From the NCBI GenBank assembly GCA_015259305.1, contig JABZGO010000054.1, forward strand, positions 1 through 9,509: DNA of 9,509 bases. Reading direction: 5' to 3'. The notes under the pieces are model-generated. The model saw nothing but the letters and a program-made list of their open reading frames with translations. It was not told where the DNA came from and ran no database searches. This document shows, in pieces, positions 1 to 6,798 of this stretch (the stretch's first letter is position 1; the number at the start of each line of letters is the position of its first letter). Made by a program: the position numbers and the translations under genes. The DNA is from Alloprevotella tannerae (GTDB lineage: Bacteria; Bacteroidota; Bacteroidia; Bacteroidales; Bacteroidaceae).

Positions 1-968
1 ACGGCACGTTTCGCATCCCCGTGATGCGCCTTGGCGTCTTAGGACGGCTAAACAAATTTGTCTCTTACCACTTGCAGCAGCGCATAGGCCATAGCGGCAC
101 CGGCCGCACTATTGACGGCCTATCTTCAGCGGTCGACGTTATGAACATAGGGCTTCACCCCAATGAAAAGTTGCGTTTTGATCTCGGCCGCCAATGCGCC
201 GTTTATGGCGGTTACGAAGCTTGGCTCAACCCGATCGATGTCTACCGATTCAGCGAGATGCTGGATCGTGTAGAGGTTTATCTGACGGGCGTCAATGCCA
301 GTTATAAGATCAAGCCTACGCAGGAACTCCAATTTCAAGTGGTCAACAGTCGGCGCACGCCAACCTCCGATATGTACGGCCCGTCCTATGCCGATGCAAA
401 GTTGCCGATGATTTATACGCTCAATTGGAACGGTAGTTTCTTTAACGAAAAACTGACTACGCGCTGGTCGGCCTCTTTGATCAAGCAGGCGAGGGGCAAC
501 AACGGCTACTACTTCGCCTTCGGTCACGAATGGACGCTCGGGCGCTTCAATGGGTATTTCGATTATATGCTCTCAGAAGAAAATATCGACGCCCACGGCT
601 ATGTGACGGACATGCTGCATACGCTGACGCCCGATGTGAAAGATCACGTCCGCCATACGCGTTACAATTCGGTTATTCTCAAGCTCAATTATCGCTTTCT
701 GCCGCGCTGGAACGTCTTTGCCAAGGGTTATTATGAGACGTCCGCATTGACCAAGCCGACGCTGACGGCAGAAAAGGGACTCTATCGCCGCTCTTATGCT
801 TACATGGCCGGCGTAGAATTTTATCCGATGAAGGAGAATCTGCATTTCTTCATCAATTATTATGGCCGCTCCCACGTGCATACGCCGCGGGCCAAGGTCT
901 TCGGCGCGAAGAATCATACGGAGGCTTGCCTTTCAGCCGGCTTCGTCTATCAATTGCCCATCTTCTAA
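1..968 (+). CDS. Outer-membrane porin, OprO/OprP-like (3' part, open at left edge)
   Basis: The reading frame is open to the left edge (codons from base 3 read GTFRIPVMRLG), so the GTG at 21 is not a credible start and the 5' end, with the signal peptide, lies outside the window. The protein resembles the Bacteroides porins assigned to the phosphate-selective porin O/P family. Recognisable stretches are LGRQCAVYGGYEAWLNPI, TPTQELQFQVVNSR, YTLNWNGSFFNEKL, TRWSASL, LKLNYRFLPRWNVFAKGYYET, AGVEFYPMKENLHFF and a final FVYQLPIF. Alternating polar and apolar residues, many aromatics and a terminal Phe are typical of an outer-membrane beta-barrel. It would form a diffusion channel in the outer membrane; the substrate cannot be told, and the phosphate in the family name should not be read as specificity here. 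A hairpin terminator follows about 60 bases after the stop, so it appears to be a separate transcription unit from the downstream cluster. The family call is from recognition, not a search. Confidence 0.82.
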   Translation, partial: GTFRIPVMRLGVLGRLNKFVSYHLQQRIGHSGTGRTIDGLSSAVDVMNIGLHPNEKLRFDLGRQCAVYGGYEAWLNPIDVYRFSEMLDRVEVYLTGVNASYKIKPTQELQFQVVNSRRTPTSDMYGPSYADAKLPMIYTLNWNGSFFNEKLTTRWSASLIKQARGNNGYYFAFGHEWTLGRFNGYFDYMLSEENIDAHGYVTDMLHTLTPDVKDHVRHTRYNSVILKLNYRFLPRWNVFAKGYYETSALTKPTLTAEKGLYRRSYAYMAGVEFYPMKENLHFFINYYGRSHVHTPRAKVFGAKNHTEACLSAGFVYQLPIF

Positions 969-1028
969 GGCGCGCTACACATCTTATAATATACGCGCGC
1001 GTAGAAGTCCGGACGAGGTGATGGATTA

Positions 1029-1077
1029 GTCTTTGGTGAAAAATATTTACGTGATATTTTTCACCAAAGACCTTTTT
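1029..1077 (+). terminator. Intrinsic terminator after porin gene
   Basis: A perfect 18-bp inverted repeat pairs GTCTTTGGTGAAAAATAT (1029-1046) with its exact complement (1054-1071) across a 7-base loop, and is followed by CTTTTTAT (T run 1073-1077). It lies 60 bases after the porin stop codon. The T run is only on the + strand side, which fits termination of the porin transcript. The stem is long and A/T-rich at the loop end, unlike a compact GC-rich terminator, so a second role as a protein-binding palindrome is possible. Confidence 0.75.
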
Positions 1078-1140
1078 ATGGCTATACACCTCAAAAAACG
1101 ACATTATAAGTATGTGATAATCAGATTCTATATGTGCCTG

Positions 1141-1243
1141 AAAACTTTCTTATAGGAAAGTGAAAATTGTCCTTAGGAGAATTAAAATTGTCTTAGGAGA
1201 CAATTTTTCTTTTCTTAGGTGAAAGTTTTTCCGTTCTCCTAAG
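1141..1243. repeat. Cluster of CTTAGGAGA direct and inverted repeats
   Basis: CTTAGGAGA occurs at 1172-1180 and 1192-1200, with a variant CTTAGGTGA at 1214-1222 and an inverted copy TCTCCTAAG at 1235-1243. The first two copies are each preceded by AAAATTGT, giving a direct repeat of about 17 bases with a 20-21-base period. Superimposed hairpins are AAAATTGTC (1184-1192) with GACAATTTT (1199-1207), ACTTTC (1144-1149) with GAAAGT (1156-1161), AAAACTTTC (1141-1149) with GAAAGTTTT (1221-1229), and CTTAGGAGAA (1172-1181) with TTCTCCTAAG (1234-1243). These pairings compete with each other, so several folds are possible. No protein reading frame accounts for the pattern. It could be a protein-binding array, a structured RNA or a degenerate small mobile or repeat element; which is unknown. 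Confidence 0.6.
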
Positions 1244-1728
1244 CAAATTTTTCGGGGGTCTTGTGTGTAGGAAAATCTTTACAAATCTTGGTCGCGTCAA
1301 TGCTTATGCCGGTTGCCAAACTATGCTTTGTGTGCGCTTCGATGAAGATTTTCTGATTGAGCATAAAGGTGCGTTTGTGTCGGTATCCTTTTACTTTGTA
1401 TCCTCCCCCTGCTTATCTTCTTGCCCACAAATCATACGCCGCGAAGCAAACGCATTATTTTTCTGCTGTGTCCTTACCCTTTCTCTATTTTGTGCGATTT
1501 GGCAGATTTTTTTTCGTTGACAAAATGTAGACAAACGTGAATGTCGACGGTGGAGTGCCGGAAAGAAAATAATATTCCTTAAAATCCTTGTCATACAAGG
1601 TCTTGTTACCCCTTTTATCGATTGGAATAGGATGTGTATAATGTTTCACTTTTTTCGCAATATTGTTTACAAAATGATTTTATGGGCATTGGGGGTGGTA
1701 AAATAAAGAAAAATAAATGTAAGTTTAC
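1244..1728. other. Intergenic stretch with no supported gene
   Basis: This A/T-rich region contains an open frame on + (1263-1520, 85 codons), but its translation is Cys/Phe-rich, matches no family I know and has no start context, so it is not called. A short minus-strand open frame over about 1245-1400 has a more protein-like composition but is bounded by stops after about 57 codons and is unrecognised. A small palindrome CCTTGT-cat-ACAAGG sits at 1586-1600. I see no tRNA, rRNA, CRISPR or insertion-sequence ends here. Confidence 0.5.
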
Positions 1729-1759
1729 TTGCTTTTTTTAGGAATAGGACCTAACTTTG
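1729..1759 (+). promoter_or_regulatory. Bacteroidetes-type promoter for the five-gene cluster
   Basis: TAACTTTG (1752-1759) matches the Bacteroidetes -7 element TAnnTTTG, and TTG (1729-1731) lies 20 bases upstream, where the -33 element is expected. Transcription would begin near 1766, giving a leader of about 50 bases before the ATG at 1816. The leader ends in a very A/T-rich stretch before the start codon, with no Shine-Dalgarno sequence, as is usual in this phylum. It is the only good promoter match I see ahead of the cluster. Confidence 0.72.
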
Positions 1760-1815
1760 CGACAGATTCATGTAATTGCGACGATTTTCTGCCGCTAACT
1801 TAAAATTTTTTATGT

Positions 1816-3054
1816 ATGAGAACTAATTTATTATTGGCATTGGCATTATTTTCTGCCAGTGCAGTGAAGGGACAAATCCAAGTTGCTCCAGAAGGGCAGG
1901 TAACATTAGGGTCATCTCAGTTAGGCCAGGAAAAACTTTATACAAACCTTAATGTGAAAGCAGAAAGCTATGGTCGAACTTTTGGGGCATTTAGTTCGGG
2001 GGCTAAGAAAGGAGATTGGTCTGTTGGAGTTGTAGGTAGAAGTTCCTTATTGCCTAATCACGGAACTTTTAATGTCGGTGTTTGGGGGCAGGTAACAGAT
2101 GTTTTAGGAGAGCTCCATTGCTCCCGTGCTTATGGGGTATTAGGTGAGGCCGGCTTTGCAACTGATGGATGGAACTATGGCGTTTTTGGTCGTCTTTTAG
2201 GGGATCGAAATGGTGCAGCCGTTTATGGTACGGATGCAAAACAAGAAAACGGAGTAGAAATCCCCGGTCGTTATGCGGGGTATTTTAATGGAAATGTGAG
2301 AGTGACCAAACAATTCGAGGTAGCCGGTGGTATAAGGGGTATTGTCTTAATACCAACCCCTCAAGCTTCAGCGCCGAATGCCATTTCTCGATTGAAAGCT
2401 GTAACAGATAATACTTCTGAAGCAGAAAAGCTTTCAGGGCTTTCTATGGTTACTTACAATAAACAATTGCCGGAAACGCAAATGCGTGCGCGGAAGGCAA
2501 GAAATAATGTGGAAATGGGAGATACGGCTGTGGCTGCACCTCAATTGAGTAAAATACAAATACAAGATATAGAAAAGTCTCATTTCTCATTGATTGCCGA
2601 TCAGGTGGAAGCGATCTACCCAAACTTGGTTTATGAGGATGAGGATGGGCAAAAGTGTATTAACTATATTGAACTGATTCCGGTTTTGGTACAATCTGTT
2701 AATGAATTGCGTGCTGAAATTACGCGCTTGAAAGGCGAACCGGAAAAGGATGTCAAGGCGGTGACTATGGGGAATCATATGTCAGAGCAGGATTTGACAA
2801 CATTAAGTCAAAACAAGCCTAACCCCTTCTCGGTAGCAACGGAAATAGAAGTGCGTCTGGCTTCTTCCGTCAAAACGGCCAAACTTTATATTTACAATTT
2901 GCAAGGGACACAGATCAAAGAGTTGGTTCTGAGTGACCGTGGTGATGTAAAGGTGCAGATTAGTGGGCAAGATCTTGTCCCCGGAATGTATATTTATAGT
3001 CTGATAGCCGACGGAAAGGTTATTGATAGTAAACGTATGATTTATACAAAATAA
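1816..3054 (+). CDS. Secreted S74-domain protein with T9SS type A sorting domain
   Basis: Residues 1-19 are a signal peptide with predicted cleavage before Gln20 (SAVKG|QIQ), following the Bacteroidetes Q-rule. Residues about 60-165 carry repeated Gly-aromatic motifs (VGVVGR, VGVWGQ, YGVLGE, YGVFGR, VYGTD, YAGYFNG), typical of the beta-rich repeats that precede S74 domains in phage fibres and Bacteroidetes surface proteins. Residues about 186-308 look like a divergent S74/endosialidase chaperone domain: SRLKAV, a LSMVTYN strand, HFSLIADQVEAIYPNLVYE, then INYIELIPVLVQSVNELRAEITRLKG, which should form the usual C-terminal helix and coiled coil. Residues 329-412 are a T9SS type A sorting domain beginning SQNKPNPF and ending LVPGMYIYSLIADGKVIDSKR. 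The product is predicted to cross the outer membrane through T9SS and be surface-attached or released. An ATG at 1812 is out of frame, so 1816 is the start. The next gene begins 7 bases after the stop. Partner or ligand unknown. Confidence 0.85.
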   Translation: MRTNLLLALALFSASAVKGQIQVAPEGQVTLGSSQLGQEKLYTNLNVKAESYGRTFGAFSSGAKKGDWSVGVVGRSSLLPNHGTFNVGVWGQVTDVLGELHCSRAYGVLGEAGFATDGWNYGVFGRLLGDRNGAAVYGTDAKQENGVEIPGRYAGYFNGNVRVTKQFEVAGGIRGIVLIPTPQASAPNAISRLKAVTDNTSEAEKLSGLSMVTYNKQLPETQMRARKARNNVEMGDTAVAAPQLSKIQIQDIEKSHFSLIADQVEAIYPNLVYEDEDGQKCINYIELIPVLVQSVNELRAEITRLKGEPEKDVKAVTMGNHMSEQDLTTLSQNKPNPFSVATEIEVRLASSVKTAKLYIYNLQGTQIKELVLSDRGDVKVQISGQDLVPGMYIYSLIADGKVIDSKRMIYTK

Positions 3055-3061
3055 AGCGATT

Positions 3062-5092
3062 ATGAAACGATTGTTACACATCGGTTTTATCGCTTGCTTG
3101 TGGATTTGTTGTACTTGCATGGTTCGCGCAGGTCTTTATAAACCTTTTAGCTTAAAAGCAAAGGCAACAACGATAAAAGTTATTCCGATAAACCAGACAA
3201 TAACGCATTCTACACAATTGGAACCATTTGCGGGGAAAGAGAAGGTTAGTGGGCTCTCTGTAGTGGTTACGATTCGTCAGTATAGCATAAAGAGTCTTGT
3301 ACGTATTTTATTGGAGGATGAGACCGGAAAGAACTATTTGGTTTTAGAATCCAATCGTATGCGTAACGATGTCGATAAGTTTACTTTATCTGACTATGCA
3401 GAAGAGACTTTGCTGCTTAATAATGTTTGTCCGAAGCGTTTAAAAGTTTTGCTAAAAGATGCTTCCATAGAGTTAAAGGAGTTGCGCTATGCGCCGGCAG
3501 ATGCTAAGACTTCTTCTACTTATTCCCCTAAAGCTATCGCTGATGCTCGGCGATTGCAAGTAGAGCACATAGTTTCGCGCATCAATGCCTATAACCAAGC
3601 GCATAATAAGCTTTGGGTGGCAGGCGTTACGCGTCTTTCATTAAAAGATTATGAGACGCGAAAGTGTGTGTTGTCTCTGCCTGATGATACTTGTGAAACT
3701 TTTGGCTTGGAATACTATGCGGACGGTATTATTGAGCTTGGGTATATAGAAAAGAAAGATGCAAATGAGCAATCTCCCTACATTGATCACTTCGATTGGC
3801 GCAATCGTCATGGCAAGAATTGGATGACGCCTGTAAAAGATCAGGGCGGTAGTTCGTATTGTGTTGGTTTCGCAATAGCTTCGGCTATAGAGTCAATTTT
3901 TAATCTGTATTATAATAATCTCTTGAATTTGGATGTATCAGAGCAAGATTTAATGGTTTATTGTCCATATGGTATGAATGTTAGTGATAGATATACAAAA
4001 GGGCAATTTGTTGGTAGCGTTTTGTTGTATGCAAAAGAATTCGGCGTAGCTGATGAATCTTCTATTCCTTTTGAGGATAGAGATACACAGGGGAATGTTG
4101 GTCCTCGTCCTAAGTCTATTGATACTGTTAAAATAAAAGATTATAAAAAGGTATCTGATGTAAATCAAGAACATTGGGAAGATAGTATAAAACATTATCT
4201 GATAGCAAAAGGACCGTTGGTCTCTTCATATACCCAACAAAAATATAAAGAAAAGGATGGTAAAAAGACAGAATATAGGGGTCATTCGCTTTCTTTAGTA
4301 GGTTATAGGGTTGCTAAGGTTGGCGACTCTGTAAAATATAGTGCGGACATTTATGAGGGGACTAAAATCATTGAGGAAGGTAATCCTGCTGTCGGGCACA
4401 CTTGTTGGATTTTTAAGGATAGCTATGTAAAGGATGAAATAGGACGAAAAGATGGTTACTTGTCTGTGATTATAGCAGATCCAAGTCGTACGTATCATTA
4501 CTATATCATTCCTCCTATTTATTCGAATACGCACGATTCTACGGATATTCGCTGTGTGGATGAAGATGGTGATGGGCTTTACAATTGGGGTATAGGACCA
4601 AAGCCAAAAACTGCTCCGAAGTGGGTTCCGGATACGCCGGACGGAGACGATTCGAATTATGCTTTAGGCGAGATGGATCAATATGGTTATATCAAACCCT
4701 TAAATCCTGATTTACGTGATACGATCTATATTCGCTCCAATACTGTTTGGAATCAGCCTCGGTATATTCATAATCATATTGTCGTTGAGTCGGGGGCAGA
4801 ATTGCTGGTTAATGATACGATTACTTGTTATAAAGGTGTATCTTTAGTGCTAAAAAAAGGTGGAAGCTTGACGCTACAAAAAAAAGATCAAGCCTATCCT
4901 AAACAACAGTCTACAATGCAAGGGGCTACGTCTATCTCTACTTGTGGCTTTTTGAAAGGAGTAAATTTGAAAGCGTCTCCCGGTAGTAGTATTCTAATAA
5001 AAGATGGAGCACAAATATTACTTCGCGATGAGTATCCCCTAAGTATTCCTATCGGATGCGAATTGACAATTGAGTCAGGAATCATTAAATAA
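3062..5092 (+). CDS. Secreted papain-family (C1) cysteine peptidase, multidomain
   Basis: An N-terminal hydrophobic signal peptide ends around MVRAG (residue 24). Residues about 30-145 look like a beta-sandwich accessory domain. Residues 163-204 (RRLQVEHIVSRINAYNQAH, then WVAGV and LKDYE) resemble a C1 propeptide of the cathepsin B/ERFNIN kind. The catalytic domain starts near DWR (245-247) and VKDQGGSSYCVGFA: Gln261 is the oxyanion-hole residue and Cys267 the nucleophile (six residues apart, as in papain). His408 in GHSLSLVGY is the catalytic base, and CWIFKDSY places Asp453 where papain has Asn. Residues 500-530 (DEDGDGLYNWG, then PDTPDGDDSN) form a Ca-binding-like linker found in Bacteroidetes C1 peptidases. 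Residues about 555-676 are short beta repeats (IVVESGAELLV, LVLKKGGSLTL, ILIKDGAQILL) suggesting a small beta-solenoid. No T9SS tail is visible, so export beyond the periplasm is uncertain. It lies 7 bases after the S74 gene and 8 before the first paralogue. Substrate unknown. Confidence 0.87.
   Translation: MKRLLHIGFIACLWICCTCMVRAGLYKPFSLKAKATTIKVIPINQTITHSTQLEPFAGKEKVSGLSVVVTIRQYSIKSLVRILLEDETGKNYLVLESNRMRNDVDKFTLSDYAEETLLLNNVCPKRLKVLLKDASIELKELRYAPADAKTSSTYSPKAIADARRLQVEHIVSRINAYNQAHNKLWVAGVTRLSLKDYETRKCVLSLPDDTCETFGLEYYADGIIELGYIEKKDANEQSPYIDHFDWRNRHGKNWMTPVKDQGGSSYCVGFAIASAIESIFNLYYNNLLNLDVSEQDLMVYCPYGMNVSDRYTKGQFVGSVLLYAKEFGVADESSIPFEDRDTQGNVGPRPKSIDTVKIKDYKKVSDVNQEHWEDSIKHYLIAKGPLVSSYTQQKYKEKDGKKTEYRGHSLSLVGYRVAKVGDSVKYSADIYEGTKIIEEGNPAVGHTCWIFKDSYVKDEIGRKDGYLSVIIADPSRTYHYYIIPPIYSNTHDSTDIRCVDEDGDGLYNWGIGPKPKTAPKWVPDTPDGDDSNYALGEMDQYGYIKPLNPDLRDTIYIRSNTVWNQPRYIHNHIVVESGAELLVNDTITCYKGVSLVLKKGGSLTLQKKDQAYPKQQSTMQGATSISTCGFLKGVNLKASPGSSILIKDGAQILLRDEYPLSIPIGCELTIESGIIK
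5083..5092 (+). repeat. CATTAAATAA leader motif, copy 1 (within peptidase 3' end)
   Basis: CATTAAATAA encodes the last codons and stop of the peptidase gene here, and recurs at the same distance (8-9 bases) before the start codons of the second and third paralogues, where it is non-coding. It is either a relic of the duplication or a conserved A/T-rich translation-initiation element. Confidence 0.6.
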
Positions 5093-5100
5093 CATCACTT

Positions 5101-5916
5101 ATGAAAAACGTTTTACTTACAATCGCTTTGGCGCTCTTCGGCTTTCGCGCCGCGGCGCAGGATTATCGTCCTTTCGTGGAGGAAGGGAAAATGTGGCAAA
5201 TGGAACAGGTAAGGTTTGATGAACAAGATCGTGGTTTCTATGAGGGTGGCTTTTATTATTGTATGCAGGGAGATACGATCGTAAATGGTAAGACTTGGAA
5301 GAAGGTTTATAAAACTCCGTTTTCCAAATACCAAGAATTCCCATCTGATTTGGGCGAACATTTTCTCTTGGTGCGCGAGGAAAATCAAAAAGTATATTTT
5401 CAACCTTATAAAGGGGCAAAGCGCGAAGAAATTTTGTACGATTTCAGTGTCAAACAAGGAGATACTTTATCCTTACGTGAGGTTACAACCTTTGGATGGA
5501 TAGGAGATCAAGAATATGAGGAGAAGTGCAATAAGTGGGACTCAATAGTTGTGCGTCAAGTAGGATTATCCTATAAAACGATTTATCCATATATAGAATA
5601 TACATTGGAGCGAAAGTTTGTCTCCAACTCAGGAGATTCTGCATGCGTAAAAGACTATTGGGCAGATGGCGTAGGAAGTCTTATAGATCCCTTTGTGCGA
5701 GATATTTCACGACCTCGCATAGGTCCAGGTTCTTATGTTTTTGTACATGGTTGCAAAGTAAAGGGACGTGAGGTCTACTTGGCCATGACAATGGGTCTTA
5801 AGAACCCCCAAATTAATACTGATAAGGCGGCTATTTACGACTTAAGCGGCCGACGTTTGCAGGCCATTCCGCAGCGCGGCGTCTACATCGTGAATGGGAA
5901 GAAATATATACGATAA
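5101..5916 (+). CDS. Secreted tandem-paralogue protein, copy 1 of 3
   Basis: This 271-residue protein has a signal peptide ending in FRAAA|Q, so Gln20 should be the mature N-terminus. The N-terminal half shows YRPFVEEGK, GDTIVNGKTWKKVY (57-70), LLVREENQKVYFQPY and ILYDFSVKQGDT (111-122); then EKCNKWDSI and WADGVGSL. It ends in a 30-residue tail containing IYDLSGRRLQ and RGVYIVNGKKYIR. The GDT.I.GKTWK and YDF...GDT motifs and a [ED]G[IV]G element occur in a widespread class of Bacteroidetes secreted proteins of unknown function. The tail resembles a shortened T9SS type A sorting domain (first and last strands only). Copy 1 is the most diverged: it lacks the ECSVGDEILYH element shared by copies 2 and 3. 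Four Cys remain in the mature protein, so disulfides are possible. It starts 8 bases after the peptidase stop, implying co-translation. Function not recognised; inhibitor, substrate or adhesin are guesses. Confidence 0.87.
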   Translation: MKNVLLTIALALFGFRAAAQDYRPFVEEGKMWQMEQVRFDEQDRGFYEGGFYYCMQGDTIVNGKTWKKVYKTPFSKYQEFPSDLGEHFLLVREENQKVYFQPYKGAKREEILYDFSVKQGDTLSLREVTTFGWIGDQEYEEKCNKWDSIVVRQVGLSYKTIYPYIEYTLERKFVSNSGDSACVKDYWADGVGSLIDPFVRDISRPRIGPGSYVFVHGCKVKGREVYLAMTMGLKNPQINTDKAAIYDLSGRRLQAIPQRGVYIVNGKKYIR

Positions 5917-5923
5917 CGAATAC

Positions 5924-5966
5924 TTGTCGGCTTGGCTTTGCCGCCAAAACAAATTCAAGCCGACAA
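5924..5966 (+). repeat. Intercistronic hairpin between paralogues 1 and 2
   Basis: TTGTCGGCTTG (5924-5934) pairs perfectly with CAAGCCGACAA (5956-5966) across a 21-base loop. No U run follows, so it does not look like a plain terminator. The same stem, with a different loop, recurs in the next spacer. The loop can also pair TTGGC with GCCAA. Likely roles are partial termination, RNA processing or stabilisation that sets the ratio of the paralogues. Confidence 0.65.
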
Positions 5967-5974
5967 CCTATACC

Positions 5975-5984
5975 CATTAAATAA
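5975..5984 (+). repeat. CATTAAATAA leader motif, copy 2
   Basis: This non-coding copy lies 9 bases before the ATG at 5994. It is followed by GATGGCTTT, which contains an ATG (5986) that opens a four-codon frame ending TGA across the true start codon. Confidence 0.55.
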
Positions 5985-5993
5985 GATGGCTTT

Positions 5994-6791
5994 ATGAAAA
6001 ACGTTTTACTTACAGTCGCTTTGGCGCTCTTCGGCTTTCGCGCTTTGGCGCAGGATTATCGTCCTTTCGTAGAAGAGGGGAAGACGTGGCGGATTGCCCG
6101 ACTCATTCCATTAAATGATGATCCAACTTATCCGGTCAGTCATGTGTATTTTCGTATGAAGGGAGACACTATTGTCGCCGGTAAGACTTGGAAAATAGTA
6201 CGCAGGTCAGGGGTGACAGCGCCGGGTGATCCCGTGGTGTATAATTCATATTGTCGCTACTTGGTTCGAGAGGAGAATAAGCGAGTTTATTTCTCTCCTT
6301 ACCCCGGCCGTGAAGAGCTGATGTATGACTTTAATGTGTCTGTCGGCGATACCTTGGCTCTTCATAACATTTATTACTTTGAAGAGCGGAGTACGGCTGC
6401 GGAGTTTGAAAAGCATAGTCGGCTTTGTGATTCTATTGCGATTGTTTCCGAAGAGACGATAAAAAGTGTCGGTCGTAGTTATCGTGGCCTAATTTTATCG
6501 CGGAAGTTAAATGGGATTGAGTGCAAAGTAAGTTGGGTAGAAGGTATTGGAGATGTCTATGACATTTTCTTTCAAACCATTCCACTTGGGTTGATCTGCG
6601 GACCTGCGCTTGTCTTAGAAGAATGCTCTGTTGGCGATGAGATTTTGTATCACGACGATATAACGGGCCTTACCACGCCCCAAGTAAATCCGATTAAAAA
6701 CACAGCGATTTACGACTTGAGCGGTCGGCGCTTGCAGGCCATTCCGCAACGCGGCGTCTACATCGTGAATGGGAAGAAGTATATACGATAA
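5994..6791 (+). CDS. Secreted tandem-paralogue protein, copy 2 of 3
   Basis: This copy has 265 residues, with a signal peptide ending FRALA|Q (mature Gln20). Residues 21-32 (DYRPFVEEGKTW) and the block LIPLNDDP.YPV (38-48) are shared with copy 3 but not with copy 1. Then follow MKGDTIVAGKTWK (55-67), LVREENKRVYFSPYPGREEL and MYDFNVSVGDT (110-120). The centre (about 121-205) is divergent, with WVEGIGDV (181-188). LEECSVGDEILYH (208-220) precedes the tail IYDLSGRRLQ plus RGVYIVNGKKYIR. The start and end of the gene are almost identical in DNA to copies 1 and 3, while the centre is strongly different, including small indels. It sits 77 bases after copy 1, behind the hairpin spacer. The choice of ATG 5994 is supported by identity with the other signal peptides. 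Predicted secreted, function unknown. Confidence 0.87.
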   Translation: MKNVLLTVALALFGFRALAQDYRPFVEEGKTWRIARLIPLNDDPTYPVSHVYFRMKGDTIVAGKTWKIVRRSGVTAPGDPVVYNSYCRYLVREENKRVYFSPYPGREELMYDFNVSVGDTLALHNIYYFEERSTAAEFEKHSRLCDSIAIVSEETIKSVGRSYRGLILSRKLNGIECKVSWVEGIGDVYDIFFQTIPLGLICGPALVLEECSVGDEILYHDDITGLTTPQVNPIKNTAIYDLSGRRLQAIPQRGVYIVNGKKYIR

Positions 6792-6798
6792 CGAATAC

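Noticed and set aside
21..26. GTG/ATG at 21-26 as the true start of the porin gene
   Set aside because: The frame is open and porin-like (GTFRIPVMRLG) upstream to the window edge, and no signal peptide follows these codons.
126..917. Minus-strand and +2 open frames within the porin gene
   Set aside because: They are shadows of a well-supported porin reading frame.
1141..1243. Possible CRISPR array
   Set aside because: The repeats are only 9-17 bases, spacers are 2-20 bases and irregular, one copy is inverted, and no cas genes are nearby.
1245..1410. Short minus-strand open frame with protein-like composition (contains KIFIEAHTKHSLATG)
   Set aside because: It is closed by stops at both ends after about 57 codons, matches no family I know and has no promoter signal; a gene remnant is possible but cannot be supported.
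1263..1520. 85-codon open frame on the + strand
   Set aside because: The translation is Cys/Phe/Ser-rich without any recognisable motif, has no initiation context and lies in A/T-rich intergenic DNA.
3083..3121. Lipoprotein signal in the peptidase (Cys-rich N-terminus CLWICCTC)
   Set aside because: FIAC at residues 9-12 falls too early in the signal peptide and the other Cys residues lack a lipobox; a signal peptidase I site near MVRAG fits better.
5924..5966. Spacer hairpin as a full intrinsic terminator
   Set aside because: No U run follows, the loop is large, and the next gene has no promoter match of its own in the spacer.
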